A stretch of DNA of 64,000 nt from Malurus cyaneus samueli. Lineage: Eukaryota; Chordata; Aves; Passeriformes; Maluridae. The notes beneath the pieces are model-generated. The model ran no database searches, was not told the DNA's origin, and saw only the letters and a program-made list of their open reading frames with translations. Position numbers and translations under genes: made by a program. The stretch lies in assembly GCA_009741485.1 (NCBI GenBank), contig VKON01002586.1, forward strand, positions 29,211 through 93,210. Reading direction: 5' to 3'. This document shows positions 22,925 through 32,745 of this stretch, piece by piece. How positions within the stretch are numbered: the stretch's first letter is position 1; the number at the start of each line of letters is the position of its first letter.

Positions 22925-23200
22925 AAGAACAGGGGCCTGGAGTGATGGGATCAGTGAAATGGTTCCCATTCAGGGCAGTGGATGGTGGATCTGGGAATGG
23001 GAATTGGGCTGGAGGGAGTGGGAGGTGGGATGGAATGCACCCCTGGACCTCTGAGTGCCCAAGGCCAGGCTGGACATTGGGGCCCTGGAGCAGCCTGGGA
23101 CAGTGGGGAGGGGTCCTGCATGGATGGGGTGGGATGGTGGGATTGGGGTCCTTTAACCCAAACAGTCAGGGATCCATCTCAGTGTGGGGATTCTGAGATT
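22925..23200 (+). mobile_element. CR1: CR1 LINE 3'-end fragment (A2 copy)
   Basis: CCAAGGCCAGGCTGGACATT, then GGAGCAGCCTGGGACAGTGG, a shortened GGTCCTGCATGG and GGGTCCTTTAACCCAAACAG, matching the 3' part of CR1 on the + strand. The partner is 8580-8815. The 40-bp array begins about 60 bp beyond the 3' end. Confidence 0.82.
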
Positions 23201-23264
23201 CTGAAAGGATGAACTCAGAGCTGGGACTGTCCTGGGCCTTCTCCAGGCAGTGACACATGGCACG

Positions 23265-23645
23265 GGCTCTGGAATCCTCACATCCTGGGTTCTTGAACTG
23301 CACTGTCTCTGAATCCTCAACATCTGGGATCTTGCACTGCACTGTTCTGAATCCTGACAACATCTGGGATTCTTGCACTGCACTGTTTCTGAGTACCTAA
23401 TCATCTGGGATTCTGTGGCACTGCACTGTTCTGGATCCTCAACATCTGGGATTCTTGCATCTGCACCGTTCTGGAATCTCAACATCTGGATTCTGCACTG
23501 CACGTTCTGGAATCCTCAACATCTGGGATTCTCCTGCAACTGCTCTGCCAATCCTGAACATCTGGGATCTCTTCGCACTGCTCTGCTCTGCAATCCTGAA
23601 CTCTGGGATTCTGCACTGCTCTGTTCTGGAATCCTGAACATCTGT
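23265..23645. repeat. 40-bp minisatellite (A2 copy)
   Basis: Same unit as 8873-9325, about nine units. Most carry one or more lost or added bases, for example CATCTGGATTCTGCACTGCA. It ends at the same unique phrase, CATCTGTGCAGAGCTGGG. Confidence 0.92.
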
Positions 23646-26474
23646 GCAGAGCTGGGACTTTGCCTCCATGGAAATGTGGAACAATTTCAGAGCTGCATTC
23701 AGGATGAGGGGGAGGAGGTGGCTGCATTCAGACCTGGCTGTAACCAGCAGTGATAGCAGCTCCAATAGATGCTGTGTGCATTTTCATTATATCGTTTTCT
23801 CAAGTACCACTATTAAAATTGTCATCCTTATTGTCATTCCACGGCAGATGTGTCGTGCTATTTGATTCCTTCGTGCTTACCTAGAACTGTTGTATTCGTG
23901 TAATCTTTTCATTGAAAATGAAGATACAGAGAATCCAATGTGATTCTTTACTGCAGTGAAAAATACCCCTCATCCTTTGAACCATCACAGACTGACATCC
24001 CACATCCCAGCGTTCTTATCTTGCATTCTAGTCTGAACTGTATTAGTGTACGATAATAATGGCTTTTTTTTTCCACAGGATACAAATAAAAGGAAATGCA
24101 TAAGCAACTTTCTCTTCATTATCACTCTGCTATTTCAGCTGTGAATGGTCCACAGCAAAAAGAAAACAAGACTTAAAAACAATAATTTTGATTTCTGTGC
24201 TGCTTTTTCCCCCCCGGTTCTATGCTTCTTCTGCTTATTGAAACACCACTGCTCATTTTCTAATGAGAAAGATGCTGCTAATATTTCATGTTTGTCTGTG
24301 CACTAAACAAAGAATTGTCTGACATTACACTGAGGGGCAAGGGGGCTCTGCAATGCCCTGCCCTGCTGCTTTGGCACAGCCCTGGTGCCGACATGGCCTT
24401 TGGGGATACCTTTGGTGCCACCTTTGGTTCTGCCTTGTCAATGCCTTTTGGTTCTGCTCTCCTGCACTGGCTCAGGTGGGAATGACCCCTCTCTGCTCGA
24501 GGCTGAGCAGGTTGGACAGAGCAGCCAAGGTCCCCAAAGCCACCCTCGTGTCACACACAGGGACAGGGCTGTGTCCTGCCGTGTGCTCCAGGTCCTGGAC
24601 AGGTGACACCCGGCTCTTCCATGGCCCTGGGCTTTGTCATGGTCCTGTTAGACACGAGCTGGGCACATCCAGCGCTCCGGCGTGGCATGGTTGGATAGCC
24701 ACCCTTGCAAGTTCCTGATAGAGCACTGCCCTCTCCCCACAGTTCAGTTAAATAAATTTGTCAGATTAGCAAAGAGCTTTCCCCGGGTTATTCTCATGTA
24801 AATTCCGAGCCATTGGCACTCTGGCTGCAGGAATATTCAGTGTCTCTCTCACAAAAGGCTCTGTTCTTTGTCTCTCTCAGCTCCCCGGTTTCCCCCAGGG
24901 CGGTGGGAGCTGCTCCGTGCTGGGGACAGGAGATCCCTGCCTGGAAACCTCCACCCAGGGCTGGGGGTGTGCAAAATCCTGTCCAAGCGACACAGATGGG
25001 AATCTTTCTCCCGCTTTAATGACTGAAATTGTTTGTTTCTTTATTTAGTAAGAAATTTGCATGCACGAGTCCCCCGATCCTGCCTGTATTCCTCAACAGC
25101 CACTCATTACAGCGAATTTCTGACTATTATGGTTATTCCCTGTCCTTGCTCCTGTTTCCAATTTCTAAATTTCACCTGACAAGCTCATTTTCAATTATCT
25201 GGTGGCAGATTCTCACACAGCTTTTGTAGCCGTGCCTTGGCAGTGCTGGGTTTCTGGAGTCACCGATCTCGGAGGGTTTTTCAGCCTCCCTGAGCCCGTG
25301 GCTCTGATTCTGTTCCCGGCTGAGGAGCAGAGCAGGATGGGCTGTGGAACTGGGGCCAGATCCTGGTCAGGGCTGGGATTTGGCTGCACAGAGCGTTGAT
25401 AAACACAGCAGGGGAGATGCAGGAGGTGCTGTGCAGAGGCAGAGCCTGAGAGATGGGACAATCATTTGTAATGTGCTGAGCTTCTCCCTTGCACACCGGG
25501 CTCAGGTTTAAAACCCTCCCGATCGGGAGGAGGGATGAAAACTTTCACACCCAGGGCTGAACATTTCATCCCTCCTGCTGGGGCACAACTGCCTCAACTG
25601 CACTGATGTGAGAGGGGCGGCTGTTGTGCTTAGGAGGTGGCAGAAACCATCCAAGACCCCCAGAGTTCCCCAAACTCTTTTTGGTCTTATCCCTGGTCCC
25701 TTGGGGCTGTCCCTGGACCTTCAAGGGGTGACAATGGCAGGAGAGAGCAGTGTTGTCAGTCACTGACTTTGAAAGCAGGGAGGGCTGAAGGGAAGGGAGG
25801 GGAGATGTAGCAACACCCTTCAGCATCGTTCCCCACTTTGGGTTTGGAAAATATTTAGAATATCTATAATTAAAAGCCCTGACAGTTGCACATCTGTCTT
25901 GGAATGGTCTGACACAGATCTCTCAAAATATGACAGAAGAACTCTCATTAGATTTTAATTTTTGTCCCTGCCATAGGTCAGAGCAGAAGGAACTCGGTGG
26001 GAGAGCCAGCCCTGTGTTTGGGACATTTCTGGGGTCAGCCATCGATGACCTTTTGCACTTCCAGATTTGGCTCTGCCATTCCCATGCTCCCTTTTTTTAA
26101 TGTTTTGCCATTGTGTGTAGCAGTTGAGCAAGCACCGGGAATTTCTCAGTAAGGTACTGTAGGAAATTATTGATTTCTTTTGCAAAGGAGTTCAGCTCAT
26201 TTCAGTGAGCTACTGGGTCATTTAGAAAATCAAGTTCTGGGCAAACGACTCGTCAGAAGGACTGATGAGGATTGTGAAGCTGTACAGCACAGCAGCTCCT
26301 GTTCACAGGCAGCTGAAGGTGAGAAAAATTTCTCATATGCCTTGCTGTTATTAAAATATCAAGTATCCTTCCCTGCCAATTATGTAACCCCTGTACCACA
26401 AGGGCAAATTATTTTAATTATAGGATTGCTGCATGTTCAGAGAATATAATTTCTTTTGGAAATAAAATAGGCTG
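23646..26474. other. Non-coding block to the second gap
   Basis: The part to 24714 belongs to A2. From 24715 to 26474 the sequence is single-copy in the window. Frames are short and unremarkable on both strands. No CR1 or array is recognised. Confidence 0.6.
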
Positions 26475-26499
26475 NNNNNNNNNNNNNNNNNNNNNNNNN
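26475..26499. other. Assembly gap of 25 N
   Basis: A second gap of exactly 25 N. It lies at the outer end of the left inverted arm. The sequence before it (to 26474) does not match what follows the corresponding end of the right arm (after 62530), so the gap joins sequences whose adjacency is unproven. Confidence 1.
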
Positions 26500-26514
26500 G
26501 GGAGGAGAGATGCC

Positions 26515-27257
26515 TGATGTGAGGGATTCCTGAGCCTGGACCATGTGAGGGATTCCTGAGCCTGGACCATGTGAGGGATTCCTGGCACCGTGTGAGGGAT
26601 TCCTGAGCGTGGACCATGTGAGGGATTCCTGGCACCGTGTGAGGGATTCCTGAGCGTGGACCATGTGAGGGATTCCTGAACCTGGACCATGTGAGGGATT
26701 CCTGATCCTTGCACCATGTGAGGGATTCCTGGCACCATGTGAGGGATTCCTGAGCCTGGACCATGTGAGGGATTCCTGGCACCGTGTGAGGGATTCCTGG
26801 CACCGTGTGAGGGATTCCTGGCACCGTGTGAGGGATTCCTGGCACCGTGTGAGGGATTCCTGGCACCGTGTGAGGGATTCCTGGCACCATGTGAGGGATT
26901 CCTGGCACCATGTGAGGGATTCCTGGCACCATGTGAGGGATTCCTGAGCCTGGACCATGTGAGGGATTCCTGAGCCTGGACCATGTGAGGGATTCCTGAT
27001 CCTGGCACCATGTGAGGGATTCCTGGCACCATGTGAGGGATTCCTGAGCCTGGACCATGTGAGGGATTCCTGGCACCGTGTGAGGGATTCCTGGCACCAT
27101 GTGAGGGATTCCTGAGCCTGGACCATGTGAGGGATTCCTGATCCTGGCACCATGTGAGGGATTCCTGGCACCATGTGAGGGATTCCTGGCACCATGTGAG
27201 GGATTCCTGGCACCGTGTGAGGGATTCCTGAGCGTGGACCATGTGAGGGATTCCTGA
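26515..27257. repeat. 21/26-bp mixed minisatellite (left arm)
   Basis: All units share TGTGAGGGATTCCTG. Short units add GCACCG or GCACCA (21 bp); long units add AGCCTGGACCA (26 bp) or ATCCTGGCACCA (27 bp). A block of short units at 26775-26940 is uniform; elsewhere the two lengths alternate. About 32 units in all. Confidence 0.95.
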
Positions 27258-27299
27258 GCAGGAGGGCTCCGGGGGCTGTGCCCATGCCAGTGGCTCCAG

Positions 27300-27672
27300 A
27301 CAGCCCCGTTCTACTCTCCAGTCACCCCAGTTCTGCTCTCCAGGCACCCCAGTTCTCCTCTCCAGTCTATCCAGTTCTCCTCTCCAGTCTATCCAGTTCT
27401 CCTCTCCAGTCACCCCAATTCTCCTCTCCAGTCACCCCAGTTCTCCTCTCAGTCTCCAGTTCTCCTCTCCAGTCTATCCAGTTCTCCTCTCCAGTCTCTC
27501 CAGTTCTCCTCTCCAGTCTCTCCAGTTCTCCTCTCCAGTCACCCCAATTCTCCTCTCCAGTCTATCCAGTTCTCCTCTCCAGTCACCCCAGTTCTCCTCT
27601 CCAGTCTTATCCAGATTCTCCTCTCCAGTCTCTCCCAAGTTCTCACTCTCCAGTCTGTCCAGCTCTCCTCTC
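27300..27672. repeat. 22-bp minisatellite (left arm)
   Basis: About seventeen units of GTTCTCCTCTCCAGTC plus TATCCA, TCTCCA or ACCCCA. The last units (27600-27670) have small insertions. The right-arm copy at 61785-61955 has about eight units. Confidence 0.93.
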
Positions 27673-28584
27673 CCCGGCTCCCGAGCCCCTGGAGCATTTG
27701 GAAGCGATGCAAATTCCCGGGCAGGGAATGGGCTCGGGACCGTCCCCACGGTGTCCCCACCGCTCTCCGCTGCCGAGGAAAGCCCAGAGCCACATCCCTG
27801 TCCCTCCTTCCCCCTGCGTGCTCCTGCCGGCACAGGTAACCCTGCCTGGCTGTCATCCTGTCACCACTGTCAACAGTGAGCTGGACGTTTCTCAGTAAAA
27901 GGCAAATGTTAATGTATTGGGAGAAGAGATTAAATTACAGTACAACTGTTCTGACCCATCCTGCTATACATCAGAAACGTGGAGGAACAGGTCAGGGAAT
28001 AACCGTGCATGCACAAGAAAAGAATTTCCATCATTATAAATTCATGAGGATTCACAGGAAAAATTACTTGTTTGTTTATGCAGAGCTGCAATATTGACCT
28101 GATTACGGGAGTGCCAGGAAACCTCAGAGGAAGGCACGGGGCAGAGGATCCCAGGCAGAGGCACGGGGGAAGATTAATGCCATCGCTCACCAGATGTGAC
28201 AACAGCTACCCTTGGAACATGAAGATATCTCCCCGTTAATGAAGAGACACGAGTGAGATAATAAAGATAAACATGTCCTTTGGGTTAGGCTGCCCACCGC
28301 AGCCCGTGGAGCCACTAACGGGCTCTGCAAAGCTGTGCTGGTGACAGCCCTGCCGAGGAGAGATAATTCATCTGAGAACTGAAGTGAGGAGCCAGGAGGC
28401 ACAGGATGTGGCACCCGGTACTGATGGCAGCGTCCTTGCCAAGAGAAAAACAACCTTATTACGGGAGAAAGGGGAGAGATGGCTGTATCAGCGAGAAAAG
28501 TGAGCTGAGGGACCATCATCACAGCAGGGATTGGTGTCAGTGTGTGCTGCCGGGCTGGAGATGGCAGTTATCTCCGGTGGGGAC
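27673..28584. other. Unique block with GATA-type motif cluster
   Basis: Non-coding and kept in both arms (right copy 60860-61780). It contains GAGATAATAAAGATAAAC at 28255-28272, AAGATATCTCCCC near 28222 and AGATAATTCATCTG at 28361. Regulatory function is a guess from motif density only. Confidence 0.5.
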
Positions 28585-28852
28585 ATCGGGGACATCAGGA
28601 ATGGCACTGTCCCCGGTGCATGGGGACATTGGGGCACTGTCCCTGGTGCATGGGGACATCAGGAATGGCACTGTCCCTGGTGCATGGGGACATCAGGGCA
28701 GGAATGGCACTGTCCCTGGTGCATGGGGACATCGGGAATGGCACTGTCCCTGGTGCATGGGGACATCAGGAATGGCACTGTCCCTGGTGCATGGGGACAT
28801 CAGGAATGGCACTGTCCCTGGTGCGTGGGGACATCAGGAATGGCACTGTCCC
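28585..28852. repeat. 34-bp minisatellite (left arm)
   Basis: Eight or so units of GCATGGGGACATCAGGAATG followed by GCACTGTCCCTGGT. One unit has an insertion of GGGCAG and one lacks the middle part. The right-arm counterpart is about seven times longer (59015-60860). Confidence 0.95.
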
Positions 28853-28867
28853 GAGGCTGCGCGGAGC

Positions 28868-29033
28868 AGGATTTCAGCAGAACTCTGGATTTTAGCAGAA
28901 CTCTGGATTTTAGCAGAACTCTGGATTTCAGCAGAACTCTGGATTTTAGCGGAACTCTGGATTTTAGCGGAACTCTGGATTTCAGCAGAGCTCTGGATTT
29001 CAGCAGAACTCTGGATTTCAGCAGAACTCTGAC
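28868..29033. repeat. 18-bp minisatellite (left arm)
   Basis: Nine units of TTCAGCAGAACTCTGGAT with TTTAGC variants, including two adjacent units with GCGGAACT. The right copy at 58410-58525 has about six irregular units. Confidence 0.95.
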
Positions 29034-29700
29034 ACGGGAGCGAAGCAGTCACCATGATTAGAGAGGCTGCGAGTGCAGTGTTTGGCTGTTGGTGCCCTTT
29101 CAGGCACTGCCAGATGTGTAATTTCTGAGATCCGCTGAAGCCATTTCGGTGATTTAATTTCTCTGTGAGCTCCCGGAGCAGCCGAGGCGGTGCCGGTGGG
29201 GTCGGGGCTGTGCTGGGCAGGACCGGGCTGTGCGGAGGAATCGGCATTCTCAGCAGGAGCGGGGCACGTGGTGACTCCTCATCAGGAATCAAAGGCGTCA
29301 GAGAAGTAAAATTACAGAGCCTCGACAGAGAAATCAAGGAGAGATGTGTATTTTGGGAAGGCTCCATTATGCAGAGCATTAGAAAACACCAATCAGTGGT
29401 GGAAATCGTGTTCAGGGAGTCTGAGGGAGCAGCCAGACACCGGCGTGTCCTCTGCATGACAATGAAACCAGAGGCTGCCCTGATTAAAAATAGAGCGAGA
29501 AAATCATAAACAGTGGCAGCAAGGCAGGAAAATGCCATTTTCCCGTGGCATAGCAGAGATGGAAATTCACTGGCGAGGCAGCAAAAGGAGGAAGAGGAGT
29601 GTGGATGACAGAGGAGGAGCTGGCGATGCCCATTGGCAGCGCTAAGGGCAGCACAGAGGCTGTCGGGGCAGCGGGGCACGGTCCGGGGCTGCACCTCGCC
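29034..29700. other. Unique non-coding block, kept in both arms
   Basis: Right copy 57745-58405. The 344-bp open frame at 29165-29509 is not supported: its right-arm equivalent is broken by indels and the predicted protein has no recognisable domain. The stretch 29340-29560 (CCATTATGCAGAGCATTAG, GATTAAAAATAGAGCGAG) has the look of a conserved non-coding element. Confidence 0.5.
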
Positions 29701-30010
29701 GGGATGGGGATGTGGGATGGGATGGGGATGGGGAATGGGGATGGGGATGGGGATGGGAATGGGATTGGGACTGGGATTGAGATGGGCATGGGCTGGGGAT
29801 GGGATTGGGATGGGGATGGGGATGGGATGGGGATGGGGATGGGGGAAGGGGATGGGATGGGGATGGGAATGGGAATGGGAATGATGATGGGGATGGGGAT
29901 GGGAGGATTCCTGCCTGCTCCAGGGCTGCACTCTGGGGATGGGGATGGGAGGGGATGGGGATGGGGATGGGGATGGGGATTGGGACTGGGAATGGGGTCC
30001 GGGATGGGGA
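29701..30010 (+). repeat. GGGGAT hexamer array (left arm)
   Basis: (GGGGAT)n with GGGATT and GGGAAT variants, interrupted at 29905-29935 by CTGCCTGCTCCAGGGCTGC. Runs of three or four G separated by two or three bases meet the G-quadruplex pattern on the + strand. The right copy (57655-57740) keeps only about 85 bp. Confidence 0.93.
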
Positions 30011-30149
30011 TGGTGGCCGGGGTCCGCAGGCAGCGCCGCTCGCCAGGTCCTGCCCCGTGTCTGAAGCAGACATGCTTTCCTCAGCGAGGAAACGTGACAC
30101 ACTGTAAAAAGCTTGTGCAGGAAAACCCCTCCAACTCCCTCAAATAAAT

Positions 30150-30606
30150 TGTCCGCTGTCCGCGCTGTCCGCTGTCCCGCTTCCCCTCTGTCCCCTTCGT
30201 CCCGCTGTCCCCACTCTCCCCGCGTGTCCCCTCCTGTCCCCGTGTCCCCAAACACCCACCGCTCCTGTCCCCGTGTCCCACTGTCCCATTGTTCCCCTGT
30301 CCCCGTGTCCCCAAATCCCCTGTCCCCGTGTCCCCACGTCCCCTCTCCCCGCTGTCCCTCTCTCCCCCTCTCTCCTCGCTGTCCCTCTGTCCCGTCTGTC
30401 CCCTCTGTCCCCATCTGTCCCGCTGTCCCCTGTCCCCGCTGTCCCCGCTGTCCCCTGTCCCCAGCTGTCCCTCTGTCCACACTCCTCCCTGCTGTCCCTG
30501 CTGTGCCCGCCTGTCCCCGGCTGTCCCCACTGTCCCTGTCCCCTCTCTCCCTCTCTCCCCGCTCTCCCCGCTGTCCCTCTCTCCCCTCTCTCCCCGCTGT
30601 CCCCAC
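30150..30606. repeat. C-rich CTGTCCC / CTCTCCCC array (left arm)
   Basis: Irregular 7-9-bp units CTGTCCC, CGTGTCCC and CTCTCCCCG. The complementary strand is GGGACAG-rich. The right copy is 57118-57520. The 644-aa minus-strand frame spanning 28834-30768 is an artefact of this and neighbouring arrays. Confidence 0.93.
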
Positions 30607-30934
30607 CGCAGGCGGCACAGCCCCCGCCCCGTGCCGGGTCACAGCAGGCCAAAGCTCCTCCCGGGCTGCTGCTGCTGCCCCGAGCAATGGAGAGGTGCCA
30701 GAGATGCCACGAGAGCCCCGAGCCCGGAACAGCGGATTTTGAAGCAGATTTGTCAGTGGAAGGGACACAAACGGCCCCTGCTCAGCCTGCAGAGCTCCAA
30801 AGCCGGGCAGTGAGATGATTCCTGTGCTGTGCTGGGTCAGAGCTCGGCTCGGGACACGCTGAACTGGGCTGAGCTCTCTGCATTAACCTCTCAAATACCA
30901 GCTGCCTTCAGTTCAGCCCGTCCTCAGTGCTTTC

Positions 30935-31082
30935 AGTGCAGGGTGTGAAGACAAACTACTGTGGAAATTGAGGAAAAGGCCAGGCATTGGGGCTCGGAGC
31001 AGCCTGGATGTGGAAGTGTGCACCTGGGATGAGCTTTGAGTTCCCTTCCAACACAAAATACTCTGTGATTGGATTCTGTGAA
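30935..31082 (+). mobile_element. CR1: CR1 LINE 3'-end fragment
   Basis: CAGTGCAGGGTGTGAAGAC, then GGCATTGGGGCTCGGAGCAG, GATGAGCTTTGAGTTCCC and TTCCAACACAAAATACTCTG, then GTGATTGGATTCTGTGAAATG, a typical degenerate CR1 end. The right-arm copy is 56655-56800 on the minus strand. Confidence 0.8.
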
Positions 31083-31424
31083 ATGAATGCCAAAAGGTTT
31101 CTCCGCTTTGAAAATCCCTGTAAATTAGCCCAAATAATGTGAAGAGATATAAAATCTGCAAGAAGCTTAGAGGTGAAATTAAATGTAAATATGAAAGTAA
31201 CATCTTCATAATATCAAACAGTTGATGCAGGGTAGGTACATAGGGCAGTTGGAAGCACAGGTCAAAAAGCAGAAAACAAATTAAGTCCACATAAACATTT
31301 TCTTACATTTCCAGTCATGTGCATGGATCTGAAATAACTGGCCAAGCCTTTGGAGCAAAGTGGTGGAGACAAAGGAGTTATTCAGATAGCAGTGGTCAGA
31401 GCATGTACAGTTCTTCAAGGGAAT
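31083..31424. other. Unique AT-rich spacer
   Basis: Non-coding and kept in the right arm at 56310-56655. Nothing is recognised. Confidence 0.55.
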
Positions 31425-31492
31425 TCAGAATTACAAAGGGGATTCAGAATTACAAAGGGGATTCAGAATTACAAAGGGGATTCAGAATTGCA
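31425..31492. repeat. 19-bp short tandem repeat
   Basis: Three to four units of GAATTACAAAGGGGATTCA, period 19 measured at 31432, 31451 and 31470. The right copy is at 56235-56312 with similar unit number. Confidence 0.9.
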
Positions 31493-31614
31493 CTGTCCCT
31501 GATGAGAACAGACTCGGGATCCCATGGGACAAACACCCGAATTCCTGGAGGGGAATCCCTGCCTGAGCTCTGGGTGCCTGCAGGGAGCTGTGAGAGCAAA
31601 CAGAGCCCAGGGGA

Positions 31615-32330
31615 GGGGAGCAGATGATGGGGATGTGCATTTTGGGACTGTGACCCGTGGGAGGGGGCAGATGATGGGGATGTGCATTTTGGGACTGTGA
31701 CCCATGGAGGGGACAGCAGATGAGGGGATGTGCATTTATGTGGGCTGTGACCATGGAATGGAGCAGATGATGGGGGATGTGCATTTTGGGGACTGTGACC
31801 CATGGAGGGGGGCAGATGATGGGGATGTGCATTTTGGGGCTGTGTACCATGGAGGGGCAGCAGATGATGGGGATATGCGCAATTGGGGGCCATGATGAGC
31901 CATGAATGGGCGATGTGCATTTTGGGTGTACTGGGAGATGCGGGGGTAGGACAGATGTCGGACTTCTTGGGGGATCTGTGACATGGGCGGGGCAGCATGA
32001 TGGGATGTGCATTTTGGGAGCTGTGACCAATGGAGGGGGGCAGATGATGGGGATGTGCATATTTGGGGCTGTGACCCATGGAGGGGCAGATGATGGGGAT
32101 GTGCATCTGGCGTACTGTGACATGGAGGGGGCAGAATGATGGGGATGTGCATTTGGGGAATGTGACCCATGGAGGGGGGCGAGATGATGAGATTGCCATT
32201 TTGGGGATTGTGACCAATGGAGGGGAGCAGATAGGGGATTAGCATTTGGGGACTGATGGACATGGAAATGCGAGTAGTCGATGGGAGAGGACGTGCTCTT
32301 TGGGACGTGACCATGGAGGGGAGCGATGGA
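31615..32330. repeat. 47-bp minisatellite (left arm)
   Basis: Unit GATGATGGGGATGTGCATTT then TGGGACTGTGACCCATGGAG and a G-rich end, period 47 at 31623-31670. It has about fifteen units. The first three are clean; units from 31700 to 32330 pick up many single-base insertions, while the right copy (55455-56112) is cleaner. Confidence 0.93.
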
Positions 32331-32537
32331 TGTGAGTTTGGACTAGATGCTCCTGGGCGGAGCCGGGAAGAGAGGAGAGAGCGAGCGTGCGATTCTTGGG
32401 GGGGTCGTGAGTCGCAAGTGGCCAGACTCCCTCCATGCTGCCCCTCCCTCCCTGTGCATCCACTTCTGCATGCAATATATTCGAGTGGCCTCCAAAAAAG
32501 TGACGTTGTTCTGTCAATCTAAATCTTCCTCAATATT

Positions 32538-32745
32538 CACAGAATCATAGAATCATAGCACGATTGTATGACACGGATGTCAGAATCACAGAATCCAAAT
32601 GGTTTGAGGTTGGGAGGGATCTCAATCCCACCCATCCCACCCCATCCATGCAGGGACCCCTCCCACTGTCCCAGGGTCCCCAATGTCCAGCCTGGCCTTG
32701 GATACTTCGGAGATGGGCTGCATTCGCCCCCATTCATAGATATTC
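32538..32745 (-). mobile_element. CR1: CR1 LINE 3' end with ATTCTATG tail
   Basis: On the + strand CACAGAATCATAGAATCATAG is followed by GAATCCAAATGGTTTGAGG, CCATCCATGCAGGGACCCC and CCAATGTCCAGCCTGGCCTT, the reverse complement of a CR1 end with its octamer tail. The 3' end is on the left and faces the 47-bp array. The right-arm copy is 55130-55338 on the + strand. Sequence from 32700 to 32830 is noisy. Confidence 0.9.

Larger units (their letters stand above)
14873..24714 (+). repeat. Direct duplication, copy A2 (clean copy)
   Basis: This is the partner of 1-10838 in the same orientation. Flanks on both sides (14650-14872 and 24715 onward) continue without a gap, so A2 looks like the correctly placed copy. 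It holds six tandem arrays and two CR1 fragments. Array lengths differ strongly from A1, while the unique sequence between the arrays is nearly the same where A1 is readable. Confidence 0.9.

Noticed and set aside
26515..27257. Spaced repeats resembling a CRISPR array
   Set aside because: The units touch each other with no unique spacers, no cas genes are present and the DNA is vertebrate. It is a minisatellite.
29165..29509. 114-codon frame in unique sequence, possibly a real exon
   Set aside because: The right-arm copy carries frame-breaking differences, no splice sites bound it convincingly, and I recognise no domain.
28834..30768. 644-codon open frame on the minus strand
   Set aside because: It runs through four different tandem arrays, and its right-arm equivalent is broken. 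The product would be low-complexity Ser/Pro and Gly/Arg repeats joined to random sequence.
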